Shown: in pieces, positions 20,734-31,092 of the stretch
Position numbering within the stretch: position 1 is the stretch's first letter
How the letters are laid out: each line of letters begins with the position of its first letter
Source of the DNA: Eurosta solidaginis
Lineage: Eukaryota; Arthropoda; Insecta; Diptera; Tephritidae
Direction of reading: 5' to 3'
NCBI RefSeq assembly: GCF_040869045.1
Contig: NC_090319.1
Span: forward strand, 373,255,601-373,319,600
DNA: 64,000 nt
Made by a program: the position numbers and the translations under genes
Notes under the pieces: model-generated
Database searches by the model: none
Seen by the model: only the letters and a program-made list of their open reading frames with translations
What the model was told of the DNA's origin: nothing

Positions 20734-21830
20734 ATAGTAAGGTGAGGTATAGTTGACTGGCCGTGAGGACGTCACATAGACTGAATGAATCCATAGTATT
20801 ACACGAAGTTTGTATATCGACCAAATTGAAAAAGCCTCTGAAAAACCAGGATCTGTATCTTATAAAATTACTCCGTACTATTTGCAAAAACAAAAGCTTT
20901 CTACGACCTATGCCACCTGCTGCTTCTTGATCTGGCAGCTGTATCACTCCTAACAGCTGGAGTTTTAGCCTGGCAAGCTCCGAGAGTTAGGTCATCCGCT
21001 ATGACAACAGCGCAGCGAATAAAAACCCAACGGCTTCGCTGGCTAGGTCATGTTATGCAAATGGCCGAAGACACTCCGGCCAAGTAAGTATTTCAGTCGA
21101 CACCGAAACTTAGAAGCAGAGGAAGGGGGAGACTTCCACTGAGTTGGGAGAGGCAGGTGAAAGGAGACTTGACTTCCCCTCGTGCTCCCAATTGGCGTCA
21201 GTTATTGCGAAACAGAGATAGCTGAAGTGATTTGTTACGAAACGACCAAAATCACTTAGTCGTTTAAGCGCCAATCAATGACGATTATCCACTTTTTCAT
21301 TCCCATCTATTCCCATATGCCCTGGGACGCAATATATATATATGCTTCTCCCTACCCCAATTATTTCCAGGTATTGCCTACACTCTCACACTTTAAGTTG
21401 TTGTGCTATGAGCAATTATTGCATTCATTGTTACTTGGCTATCGATGTAAAAATTATTATCTTCGCCCTGTAATTGATGACGCTATACTACTACGGCCGT
21501 ATGGTCTGCGCTTAAGGAGCCGCGAGGCACTAAGTCTCGTTGCAGTTGTGAACGTTATGTTCTTTGCCACCAAATCTATAGGCGAAGTGGTAGTATAGTG
21601 AAGCCGTCTGATTTTTTCCAGGTCTTCCGTTATGCTTATCATAGCGAGCCTGCATACCTACTCTAATTTCGTGAGGTATATTCTTTTTTGTGTGGCCCTT
21701 CACCAAACAACGACTCCATAGTATAGGATAGGCTTTACAATCGCTGTAAATACCCACTGAGAGAGGGAGGGCAATAGACCCCACGCACAGTCCAGCATTC
21801 TTTTCACTGAGCTCGTACACATAAATATTG
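20734..21830 (-). mobile_element. Family A non-LTR retrotransposon, 3' half, interrupted by family B
   Basis: Minus-strand order: RT thumb/connection (about 21830-21480; frames include LEKIRRLHYTTTSPIDLVAK and TRLSASRLLKRR), an RNase H remnant (about 21470-21290, including FYIDSQ and PGHMGIDGNEK-like codons), then the C-terminal end (20962-20734) matching the better copy at 27525-28430. About 345 bp present in the 28-kb copy between RNase H and the C-terminus is missing and replaced by a plus-strand family B fragment. There are many stops, so it is inactive. Confidence 0.75.
20972..21290 (+). mobile_element. Family B non-LTR retrotransposon 3' end inserted in family A
   Basis: The plus-strand frame reads RLRWLGHVMQMAEDTPAK, then after one stop VFQSTPKLRSRGRGRLPLSW and NWRQLLRNRDS. 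This is the conserved C-terminus (RLRWLGHV...RGRPPLRW...W) following the RT of a common LINE group. It ends CGCCAATCAATGACGAT, like the copy ending at 39405 (GCGCAATTAATGATGATG). It is 5'-truncated and lies head-on inside family A. Confidence 0.75.
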
Positions 21831-21959
21831 TAAGAACGTTATTGAAAAAATTGAAGAAAAGTTTTAATAAAAAATTATAACTTTCTTCACATTGAATTAA
21901 AATTTTCTTTAATTGAAAAACTTTTGTTAAGGAAATGTTTTCCTCCTCCTGAAATTCTC

Positions 21960-22335
21960 ACTGTTGTTGTTGTTGTTATATAAACGATAAAGACACTCCC
22001 CGAAGTTTTTGGGGAGTGTTATCGATGTTGATGGTCCTTTGTTGGTACGTTCCGGTAACAAGGCACCATTAAAGTACTAGCCCGACCATCTCGGGATCGA
22101 TTAATATAACTACATTAAACCTTCTAGGCCATCCACCCCCCTACCTCCCACAACCCCCTACTTCTATGAGGAACTTTTGGGTCGCCAGAGCCTCCCCTGC
22201 TAAATATTTGTATGACACATTCCAGTTTTTAACAGGGTTCCCCTCGCGTAAGTGAGATTGACAATTGGGTTGCGGAAGATTTGTACCTATAAAGCTTTGT
22301 ATTGCGCTTATCAACACCTTAAAATTCATACAATT
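21960..22335 (-). mobile_element. Repeat family D: retroposon 3' end with hairpin and (CAA)n tail
   Basis: Read on the minus strand the element ends with a perfect hairpin (21993-22019) followed by ATATAACAACAACAACAACA. Upstream landmarks, GGCCTAGAAGGTTTAATGTA, GATCCCGAGATGGTCGGGCT and CCTTGTTACCGGAACGTACC, recur (diverged) at 36265-36445 and partly at 5330-5535. A short-repeat tail and truncated copies point to retroposition (SINE or LINE 3' end). The 5' end and any coding part are not visible here. Confidence 0.65.
21993..22019 (-). other. Perfect 9-bp-stem hairpin at the family D 3' end
   Basis: ACACTCCCC (21993-22001) pairs perfectly with GGGGAGTGT (22011-22019) around a 9-base loop (GAAGTTTTT). 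The 36-kb copy keeps the position but with mismatches (ACACTACCC / GGTGAGTGT). Its place just before the CAA tail suggests a signal for reverse-transcriptase recognition of the template end. Transcription termination is an alternative. Confidence 0.6.
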
Positions 22336-22870
22336 TGAGAGAAGCTTATCTATGGCACAAAATCAATTCCTGGTTTTCTTCGTTTTCAAGAATTTTTAGG
22401 AATTTTTTTTAGTGTGAACAACTCCATAATGTAATTTTGACACCACAATTTTATTTGTGTGCGTATTTATTTACTTATTTAAAAACGCCTCTACATACTC
22501 ATAATTAAAATACTCAAAGAGAAATGTAAATACGACCACAAAAATATATATTAATTAAATTAATGGCTAGTAATTAAGTTATTGTTCATGGCTCAAGGGT
22601 CAGGTTATAGATTTAGCATCATTTGTGCATGAAACCCCATCAAAAACCACAAAAAATGCGAAAAAAGAAATTCAGTAAAAACCATTTTATATACGTGAAT
22701 CAACTGACCGTAGCATAAAAGTGCCAAAATGGCGTTGCGGATATTCAAATTGACTGCTAAGTATACGGGCGGATATACCCAGCTCAGTCAGCAGTTCAAA
22801 GACACTCCCAAATGCCAATGGTAGTAAAACGCAATCCATGCCACTGAGATATGCAGCAAAAATTTAAATT
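22336..22870. other. Unassigned AT-rich DNA
   Basis: No gene or recognisable repeat. The right edge (22860-22870) is the target-site duplication of the adjoining SINE. Confidence 0.4.
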
Positions 22871-22881
22871 AAAAAAAAAAT

Positions 22882-23233
22882 AAATGTAAGGCGCGATAAC
22901 CTCCGAAGAGATCTAAGGCCGAGCTTCTCTTCCAATTTGCGTCGTGCTCCTCTTGATTTTTCCCTACAAATTGGCCGGACGGGAACTACTTGTTTTATGC
23001 CGACTCCGAACGGCATCTGCAAGGCAGATGAGTTTTCACTGAGAGCTTTTCATGGCAGAAATACAATCGGAGCGCTTGCCAGACACTGCCGAGGGGCGAC
23101 CCCGCTTAGAAAAATTTTCTTCTAATTGAAAAATCTTATTTCTAAAATTTTGATGTTGCTTTGTCCGGGAGTTGAACCCAGGGCATACGGTGTGATAGGC
23201 GGAGCACGCTACCATCACACCACGGTGGCCGCC
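22882..23233 (-). mobile_element. tRNA-derived SINE family S1, full-length copy
   Basis: On the minus strand the head reads GGCCACCGTGGTGTGATGGTAGCGTGC (box A-like D-arm, split here: GTGTGATGGTAGC is the core), then GGTTCAACTCC, a good RNA polymerase III box B. The body includes CCCCTCGGCAGTG, CATCTGCCTTGCAGATG (a small palindrome) and ends GCGCCTTACATTTA with a T/A-rich tail. An 11-bp duplication AAATTTAAATT flanks it (22860-22870 and 23238-23248). Other copies: 8209, 37171, 59475. Frames over it (22937-23125) are conserved only because the SINE is conserved. Confidence 0.9.
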
Positions 23234-23248
23234 TTTTAAATTTAAATT

Positions 23249-23783
23249 CAAAAGCTTAAAAAAAATCAAAAAATTTATTTACAACCACCATTCATTAGTT
23301 TGTACACTTTCGTCGTCACTAACTTAGACAGTAAAATAAAAATAATTATCAAAGCGAATGAACAATTATATCTTTGTAAAGTTCGCAAAATATGCAATAA
23401 CAAATACTAATGCTTTAAAACAACCAATAAATCGAGATTCTCTGTTTGTGTGGCAGTTTGTAAACGCATCATTGTCACCGAAAGTTGACAATGTTACATG
23501 AACTTGGTGAATGTCGCATGTCGGTGCGGCTTGCGGTTTGTGGCTTACAGCTTACGGCTTATGCCTATCGGCTAAAACCAGGTAAGCACGTCAAATATAC
23601 TACAGACTTACGCTTGAAACTGTCTAACTTGTTTGCAACTACAAACACAGCGAATTGCATTAGCCGCTAGATTTAGAGAAGAGAAGCACAATTTGTTTAC
23701 GCGCTTTTTTTATGTGCGTCTGCACTGAGGAAAAATACGCTTGCCTAAAATGAGGAAAAAGTTCGTGAAGTTCGATGCGTAAA
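23249..23783. other. Unassigned intergenic DNA
   Basis: No gene or shared repeat recognised; a 61-residue frame at 23485-23670 has no motif. A GCGGCTTGCGGTTTGTGGCT stretch with CTTACGGCTTATGCC (about 23527-23562) is a local imperfect repeat. Confidence 0.35.
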
Positions 23784-24065
23784 CATGCAGGTGTACTTTT
23801 TTGAAGTAAATTAGAGCTAGTCCACGGTTTAACGCCCCAAATCCCACAACAGAGGTAACACTCCGATTACAAATCTATAAGTTTACGAAAACAATTTGGT
23901 ATCCTTTTTATAAGATATCGTTAAGATTTTGGTTAGTAGCCGATAACTTTTTGATAGTAATTGGATAACTTTTCTATAAACACTCCGATAATAAATAGGT
24001 AGAAAATCGAGAACAAATTGATAAAATATCTACAATTTTTTGATGATGAATTCAAAACGTACATA
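23784..24065 (-). repeat. Repeat family E, copy 2 (reverse)
   Basis: Starts with the family's conserved end reverse-complemented (AACATGCAGGTGTAC at 23786, GAGCTAGTCC, CAGAGGTAACACTCCG). It passes into decayed CGATAACTTTTTGATA-type units to about 24065. Confidence 0.6.
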
Positions 24066-24069
24066 AGAA

Positions 24070-24658
24070 TCGATTTAATTTAATTTATTTTTTTTTAACT
24101 TTATTTTATTTTATCTTATTTTGTTATTTTTTTACATTTTTTTAATTAAATTAATTTAGTTTTCTGTTATCTTATTTTATTATTTTATTTTATTTTTTTA
24201 GTTTTTTTTATATTTAATTTAATTTAATTTTTTTTGTTTTATTTCATTTATATTTTTTATTTTATCTAATATTTTAATTTAATTTTTTATTTAATTTTAT
24301 TCTGTTTTATTTTATTTCATTGTATTTTATTTGTTATTTTATTTTATATTATTTTTTTTTTATAAATTTTTTTGTATTTAATTTTATTTATTTTAATTTT
24401 ATTTTATCTATTTTTTAATTTAACTATATTTTTATATTTAATTTAAATTAATTCAGCTTCATTTATTTTATCTCATAATATTTTATTTTATTTCATTTTC
24501 ATTTATTTATTTTGCTTCGTTTTATTTAATTAAGTTTTCTAAAATTATTTTATTTTGTTTTATTTTATTTTATGTTGTTTTATTTTATTTTAATTTATTT
24601 AATTAATTTTAGTTTATATTACTTAATTTGAGTTAATATTATGTAATTTAATTTTGTT
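24070..24658 (+). repeat. T-rich TTTTA pentamer array, degenerate
   Basis: About 590 bp of TTTTATTTTATTTTATTT-like units with many variants (TTTAATTTAATTT). It ends where the Helentron-like element begins (24661). Those elements are known to insert at T-rich sites; the array may be older or grown from such a site. Confidence 0.75.
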
Positions 24659-24660
24659 TT

Positions 24661-25475
24661 TATACCTTTCATGAACATGAAATGGTATATTAACTTTGGT
24701 CCGATGTTTGTAACGTTGAGAAATATAGAAGATAGACTCACCATTAAGTAGACCGCATTGATCAGGGCGACGAACTGGGTTGATATAGCCATTTCCGTCT
24801 GTCCGTCCGTCTGTCCGTCCGTCTGTCTATTTGAACGCAAACTAGTCCCTCAAATTTTGAGATATCTCAATGAAATTTGGCACAAGGATGTATTTTTGTA
24901 TTATATTAGACATTTGTTGGATCCGGTAGGATCGGACCACTATAACATATATCTCCCATACAACCGATCGTTCAGATAAGACGATTTTGGTCATTCCTGC
25001 CGCAATTTAGAAAGAATAAATGTGAAACTCGGTGATATATATTCTAATATATCATAGAAGATATCTTAAAAAACCACTTTGATCGGAGCTATATATAGTA
25101 TAATCCCACACAACCGATCGTTCAGATAGAAAGATTTTTGGCAATTTTTCCCTTAATTTCCAATATAAAAATGTTAAACCTGGTGATATTTATTCTATTA
25201 TATCATAGTAGATTTCATGAAAAAATCATTTCGATCGGAGCTATATATAATATATATCCCATTCAACCGATCGTTCAGATGGGTTTTTTGCCATTTTTTA
25301 TTTTATATTTATCTTATTATATCTCGTTTAGGTATGTACATCTGTTCATATATATTTGTTATCTTATACATCTGATTATTTGGAGATTACGAACGGGATA
25401 AAATTATTGTTTAGCCCCATTCATGAAAGGTATGAAGTCTTCGGCACAGCCGAAGACAGTCCCGTCCTTACTTGT
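24661..25475 (+). mobile_element. Helentron/mini-me-like non-autonomous element, apparently complete
   Basis: Three diagnostic parts are visible. (1) Perfect 14-bp subterminal inverted repeats: ATACCTTTCATGAA (24662-24675) and TTCATGAAAGGTAT (25420-25433). (2) A (GTCY)n microsatellite, GTCTGTCCGTCCGTCTGTCC and on (24797-24828), the hallmark of dipteran mini-me/DINE-1-type elements. (3) A 3' hairpin with a perfect 9-bp stem (GTCTTCGGC-ACA-GCCGAAGAC, 25437-25457) followed by CCGTCCTTACTTGTTT. The body carries about three ~150-bp tandem units (CAACCGATCGTTCAGAT at 24961, 25111, 25264). It has no coding capacity and depends on a rolling-circle helicase elsewhere. Confidence 0.85.
24961..25290 (+). 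repeat. ~150-bp tandem repeat inside the Helentron-like element
   Basis: CAACCGATCGTTCAGAT recurs at 24961, 25111 and 25264 with similar intervening sequence (GGTGATAT, TTCTA(A/T)TATATCATAG, GATCGGAGCTATATATA). Periods are 150 and 153 bp. Central tandem repeats of about 150 bp are a known feature of some fly DINE-1 elements. Confidence 0.8.
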
Positions 25476-25509
25476 TTTCTTTTTATTTAAATTTATTTTA
25501 ACAATTTTT

Positions 25510-25900
25510 TGTTGTTATATCGGCCTACTGATTTGTAAGATCGCGGGTTTGAATCGAGCTCAAGGCCTAACAATAATTATTTTACCATTATATTGTTATG
25601 ATACACTTTTTCTTAATTGAAAAAATTTTAAATTAGAATAGAAGAAAGAAAAAATTTAGACAACTGCCAAAGCTCGTTGTATAGATCCATTTCGGGAACT
25701 GCTATTTGAATGGATGAAGGAATTTAGCAGTTCGCGAAATGGATCTGTACAACGAGCTTTGGCAGTTTTCTAAATTTTCTCTTTCTTCTATTCTAATTTA
25801 AATTCTTTTCAATTAAGAAAAAGTGTATCATAACAATAATAATGGTAAAATAATTATTGTTAGGCCTTGAGTTCGATTCAAATCCGCGATCTTTATTAAT
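25510..25900. mobile_element. Inverted dimer of SINE-like family S2 (near-perfect palindrome)
   Basis: The left arm runs from ATATCGGCCTACTGATTTGT to GGAACTGCTA; the right arm is its complement, ending CGAACTCAAGGCC reversed to GGCCTTGAGTTCGATTC. Arms are about 180 bp, with a loop of about 24 bp (TATTTGAATGGATGAAGGAA and neighbours). Each arm has a tRNA T-arm/box B-like GCGGGTTTGAATCGAGC. A single, unpaired copy lies at 36815-37015, showing that the unit is an independent repeat. A transcript would fold into a long double-stranded hairpin. Confidence 0.8.
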
Positions 25901-26684
25901 TTTATTTTATATTATATCTTTTTTATTTCGTTTTATTTCATTTAATTTACTGCTAAATAATTTACCTTTCGAATACAATTGTGACAACTTCATCTACAGT
26001 CTGATGTTAATATTCATATGTTTGAGTTGAAATTGGAATTAATTCATTAAATATGAAATGCCTAATTGTGATTTGCCACACGCGACATGCGGCACGTCAA
26101 CAAAAAGAAAATTGTTATGCTGGAAATATAAGAAATGTAAGTGTAAAAGTATAATAAATTAAGTTTAATTAACTGAATATATTAAAAAAAAAAACTAAGC
26201 CAACAGGTTAACGAAGAAAAAGTTGTACACTGTCATTGCCAATGGAAATTGTTGGATGAAAGCCAGAAAGCCGTATGAAATTACAAATAAAAAAGATAAA
26301 AATTATCTACAACATATGACGAAATATGAGCACAAGTGAACGCGTACGAATTTGCAAAGTTTTTTGTGCGTCAAAGTCCAATGACGTTATCAATTTATAC
26401 GGCTTTAATTATTTATGTACAAAAGTGTGAATTTGTTGCTAAAGAAACCTTGCTAGTGGTCATTGCGTTATTTATGACTTACGATAGCAAACACGCGATA
26501 ATACCGCTACTCTTTTTTGGCGTAATCCGATTGCGCAGTTCATAGAATTGAAATAGTGACACTTTTGGAGATAGAGAAATTAACAAAACTTGTGGTAAAT
26601 CTTAAATTTGGAGAGTTTAAGATTGCTTTTGAAGATTCTCGTGGTATAAATATTTAAGAAGCAGTAGGTAACTTTAACCGAAAC
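25901..26684. other. Unassigned AT-rich DNA
   Basis: No recognisable gene. A 69-residue frame at 26336-26545 shows a hydrophobic tail but no motif and no context; I do not call it. Confidence 0.35.
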
Positions 26685-26995
26685 CTTTTCAACTCGATGA
26701 GCCGTTAAATAACCGATAACACATCAAAATTGATAAAATCCCAAATGGGTAACACTCTGAGAATGAATCGATATATTTTCGATAAAAAATGGATCTTTTT
26801 TGATTAAAAATCGATAAATTTTCGATAAAAAATCTACACAAGTCGGCAAACAATATATAAAACATTATGCCTTTACCTCGTCGATAAACCGATTACTTAT
26901 CGAAAAGAAATAGATAGCACGCCCATAATCTGTTTTAGAGGCAATTAATCGTTAACACTTCGATAAAAAAATCGATGTAACGTCACCCGGTTTCG
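26685..26995 (-). repeat. Repeat family E, copy 3 (array part)
   Basis: Recurrent TCGATAAAAAATCGAT, ATCGATATATTTTCG and ACTTATCGAAAAG units, plus GGGTAACACTCTGAG (26748), match the family E array in reverse. No clear unique end is seen. Confidence 0.55.
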
Positions 26996-27394
26996 GTTTT
27001 GATTTCCTATTCTCACTATTATATAAATTAATTTTTAACGCCAATATATTTTAAATATATCAGAACTCAACCAACAGTGGAAGGAGAGATCAAAATGAAT
27101 CAGTGCATGAAAAAAGTGAAGCAGATAAACCAGTCCTCTAGAAATCCCAGTTGTTTTGGCTGATCAATGATAAAATAAATGAATACAACGAAGCAGTTAA
27201 TTTAAATTTATTCTAACATTATCTGCTTCCCATCCAACCAGTCCCTAAACTTTTATTTTATACAAGATATTTTAGAATACAAACTGGATCTTATTTTCTC
27301 ATTTAAACTTATGAAATAGTTAATTTTGAAAAGATTGTTTAGTTTTCCTGAAATTGGAAAGTGAAGTCTTCCACTTTCATGGGCGGGTGATTTC
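26996..27394. other. Unassigned AT-rich DNA
   Basis: No feature recognised between repeat E and the retrotransposon end. Confidence 0.35.
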
Positions 27395-28054
27395 CTAGTT
27401 CCATCCGTGATACTTAGAAAATGGCAACTTTTTATGTAAACTACACATTGAAATGTTATGTTTCATTAGCTTCATGTAATTGAATACATGCCTTCCAAGG
27501 ATACGCAACTTTCTATAATTACCAGTTAGGTTAGGTTGAACTGGCCGGTCCATGAGGACCTCGCATAGACTGAATGGGTCCATGGTGTTACCAGAAATTT
27601 GTTTTAATGACCAAACTGAAAACCCTATCAAAAACCAGGACCTATGTTTTAAAATAACTCCTTCCTCTTGGAAAATAAAAAGCTTTATAGGATTTAGGCC
27701 ACTTGCTGCTTCTAGATCTGACAGCTGTATCACTCCTAATAGCTGGAGTCTTAGCCTGGCAAGCACAGGGCACGAGTAAAAAATGTGCTCGATCGTTTTC
27801 TCCTCCAACCAGCACTTCCCACATATGCTACCACTGAACAAGCCTAATTTAAAGGCGTGTGACGCCAGAAGGCAGTTTCCAGTCAAAATACCCGTCGCGA
27901 GTCTACAGTCCTCTCTTTTTAATGATACAAGCAACTTGGTTAATCTAAGGTTGTAAGACCTACACATAATCTTCGACACTTTATAGCCCCGCGAACCCAC
28001 ACCTTTCACGCTTGATCGATAATGTGCACTTTTCGGCGTCTCTTCGTCGCCCAA
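27395..28054 (-). pseudogene. C-terminal segment of family A ORF2 (zinc knuckle region)
   Basis: 219-residue open frame, beginning inside the ORF after RNase H and reading past the element end into flanking DNA for about 40 codons. Recognisable parts are the linker after RNase H (LRLTKLLVSLKREDCRLATG), the Cys/His knuckle CGKC then HIFYSCPVL (C-x2-C-x8-H-x4-C), a LNPIKLFIFQ helix and the final SLCEVLMDRPVQPNLT. The knuckle residues are intact. It is a truncated relic because the endonuclease and polymerase are absent upstream. Confidence 0.75.
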
Positions 28055-28430
28055 TCTAGTTGGGACGTCTACGGGGAAAGCTTCAAGGGATACACCCTTT
28101 TTAGCTAGTTAATCTGCTTTTTCATTCCCATCTATTCCCATATGCCCTGGAACCCAATATAGATATATGCTTTGCCCTTTCCCGACTCTTTCAGAGACTG
28201 CTTACACTCTAACACACTTTTAGATGCTGTGCTATGCGCGATTATTGCCTTAATTGCTGCTTGACTGTCAATACAAAAGTTAACAAGGTTGCAGTTTAAG
28301 CTACCCTTTTCCAGTGTTTATACCGCTTTGGTTACGGCTAATATTTTCGGAAAACGGTACAGTAATCTGACAGCTTGTAGCATCTTTATATTTCCGGATC
28401 AGCTCAGTATACCACAGACCTTACTCCTTC
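27525..28430 (-). mobile_element. Family A non-LTR retrotransposon, best-preserved 3' portion
   Basis: On the minus strand an RNase H region (about 28430-28095, frames containing CIDSQAAIKAIIAHST and WVPGHMGIDGNEKAD) leads into the open frame 28054-27395. Its last host-like codons are DPFSLCEVLMDRPVQPNLT, followed at once by the terminal CTAACCTAACTGG. The frame therefore runs to the very end of the element, so the 3' UTR is almost absent. Stops and frame changes break RNase H. Other copies: 13756, 20734, 40381, 54143, 56560. Confidence 0.8.
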
Positions 28431-28596
28431 CAACCACACACAAACCTACCAATTACCAGTTAAAGATAAGTAATTTAAAGTTGAAGTAAAGGCCGAGTAA
28501 AATGACGCATCCGTCACAAAGAAATGCACCTTACGAAAAAATATCTTGAAAGCTTCATTAACCTTAATTTTTTGACAACCATTTCATTTATCAATA

Positions 28597-29308
28597 TATA
28601 TATGGGATATTCCATCCCATTTCGACCAATTTTGAACCCGACCCCTTTAAAATTGGCTGAAAGTTTTTCTTCTTTTTCTAGCTTACGAAAGACGTTTTTC
28701 AGAAGTTTTTCAATTTTTTTCATCCAACTTAAAAAAAGTTATGAATTTTTAAAAAAACCGTTTTTCTTTTCAAAATGCTATAACTTTTTCAAAAATTGAC
28801 CGTTCGGGATCTCTTTTTTTTAAATTTGTTTTTAAATGTACTTTTCGGAAAAAATTCAAAAAAATGTTTAAAGTTTTTTTTTGTAATTTTTCAGTTTTTC
28901 GATATTTTTCGAATTTCGCCCTTTTTTTCTCATAAAAAACTTCAATCAATTCTGCAATCATCCCCACTAATCCCGGAGTGGGCCGAGAATTTATTTTATT
29001 TTTTTTATTTAACTGGAAAAAAAAACTAAAATTTTTTTTGTATTTTTTCCGAAAAGTACATTAAAAAACATATTTAAAAAAAAATGATTACAAGCGGTCA
29101 ATTTTTGAAAAACTTATAGCATTTTGAAAACAAAAACGGTGTTTTTTTTTTTAAATTCATAACTTTTTTTGAGTTGGATGAAAAAATTTTAAAAACTTCT
29201 GAAAAACGTCTTTCGTAAGCTAGAAAAAGAAGAAAAACTTTCAGCCAATTCTAAAGGGGTCGGGTTCAAAATTGGTCGAAATGGGAGTGGAATACCCCAT
29301 ATATATAA
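28597..29308. mobile_element. Fold-back element F2, copy a (710 bp)
   Basis: The left end TATATATGGGATATTCCATC, CATTTCGACCAATTTTGAAC and CGACCCCTTTAAAATTGGCT is mirrored at the right end (GGGGTCGGGTTCAAAATTGG, TGGAATACCCCATATATA). The arms, over 300 bp each, are inverted copies with T-rich inner parts (ACGTCTTTCGTAAGCTAG etc.). The opposing Phe/Lys-rich frames across it are reflections of the palindrome. A larger relative is at 46106-47248. Confidence 0.85.
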
Positions 29309-29922
29309 ATCAACTGGAATTTAGAATGTTCCGCAATTCCATCTAGCCTTGAGATGCTCTATTTTTTTTAAATTCATTAGGAATTCATTGGCATGCAATA
29401 AGTACTTACGAGCTGCTTCCCCATTACCTTCGCACTAAACCAATTCTATACGAATGGTAAGAGTAAAAACATACTTGAATCCCTCGTTCAACCACTTTCA
29501 TTACAAAATAATTTCATAAGAGATCAAGTGGAACGCTACGACAGCGTCTACTGCGCGCTTTTGCTTTGTTTTCATGATAATTCACTTTTTAATAAATGAA
29601 TTAAGAAAAAGGGAAAGTCTTTGTATTGCCTTTTTACATATGGTTTTTTTTTGTTTCTTCTTCATTGCTTTTATGGTATTTGTGTCACATTTTATGACAT
29701 CTTTAAAAAAAAAATGTTAAACATTTTTATTATTTTATTTATTGTTTTTCTTATTTTTCCGTTAACGCGTATGTCAACAACATCAGAGCAGATGCATTGA
29801 ATTTGATAATTTGTTGTTGTAACAGAGCTATCAAAAGGAAGCAAACAGATTTACACAAATGCGTAAACGCGTATTTAAATTACTTCATAAGGTTTACGTA
29901 AACATGTATATATGTATATTAA
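29309..29922. other. Unassigned AT-rich DNA
   Basis: No gene or shared repeat recognised between the two fold-back elements. Confidence 0.4.
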
Positions 29923-30145
29923 CCTGGGTCGATTTGTATGGACGAAAGTTAACCGATATCGCGCCATCGATTTTTCGATAGGATTTAGCTCAGGAAAAAA
30001 GTTCCACTACGCATACCCAAAAAAATTATTTTCGAGCCTGCGAAAAAAATAGGGAAAGGGTAAATTTTTCGACCAAAACACTCCCCAAAACCCAAAAAAT
30101 ATTTTTTTTTTTTCAAAAAACTGTTATCGCCAACGTTTTTATACA
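29923..30145. mobile_element. F1 fold-back family, single arm with right end
   Basis: ACCTGGGTCGATTTGTATGG and GATATCGCGCCATCGATTTT match the F1 arm. The right end CAAAAAACTGTTATCGCCAA matches 9186. Compared with 8726-9215 it lacks about 270 internal bp. Confidence 0.75.
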
Positions 30146-31092
30146 CTAATATGTATGTATATTCACATACATACTTATATTCGAACAGGTGAATGAGCAA
30201 CGGCGATGACAATGTGGTGGCTCTATTGTAGTTGTTGCTGAACGACAACATAACAACATCGCCTACGTGCTGTGATTTACATAAGTATTTCGATAGGTCC
30301 AAAAAAAATTTTTTTTAAATATGGGCACTAAGCTTTTGTTATGCCGTAATTCATTAATATGTATATTCATATTTTTAGACCTAGTTTCAATTAAAGTTTT
30401 GTAATGCTTCGATTTATTTTGATAACTTGAAATTTTTCACTAATACTCATACAGCCACTAGGGTAGACACTGTGTCGAAGGCGTAAGGGCTTAGTCGAAC
30501 TTCATAGCGCTCGACTATACGTCTGAACGGCTTTGAGATTGCATCTGCGTCATTTCGCCTCATAGGAGAGCGGCAGGATGTCGGTGACCAAGAACTGCCA
30601 ACCCCTAATCGTGGGTATTTGGCGGACCATGCCTTTTATATGATTTGCAGCCAGGGTATATATTCCGCTGTATTCTAACGAAGTCCCCCCGATACCGCGC
30701 CTCCTTGGGAAGTATTGATGACTTTACCACATTGGTGTGGCGAAAGGTTCTTTCCCCGTTTTTAATACTGGACAACTGAGCCCGCCTTAAAAAAGTATGC
30801 ATTGTCGTATATTATTTTAGTTGTTCCATGGTATATCGAACATTTTGCAGAAAACTACCAAATAAAATTGAACGAAGTTGTGTGCACAGTAGATCTCTTA
30901 CTAATCGACCATGCGCATAATAGATAAGTCGATTAGCTTAAGGTTCTAAGTCGAATTATCGATTATCACTAATCGGCTAGTCCTTTACGTACGATTAGTA
31001 ACAGATTCGAGTATTCAAATAATTTTTTTAAACCTTTTTAAGTAGCTCTGCGATTTGCTAAATCGTTGTTGTTGTTGCTTGTTGTTGTTCGG
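30146..31092. other. Unassigned DNA with a GC-richer island
   Basis: Between about 30450 and 30800 the composition rises and reads like decayed coding DNA (minus frame 30802-30605, 65 residues, ordinary amino-acid mix, no motif). Around 30890-31010 several CTAATCG(A/G)/CGATTAG motifs recur. Neither can be assigned. Confidence 0.35.

Noticed and set aside
22937..23125. 62-residue frame repeated at 37227-37415
   Set aside because: Similarity between the two is real but comes from SINE S1; it is on the antisense strand of the SINE and is broken in other copies.
26336..26545. 69-residue frame with hydrophobic C-terminus
   Set aside because: No motif, poor start context, AT-rich noise-like codons, no conserved neighbour.
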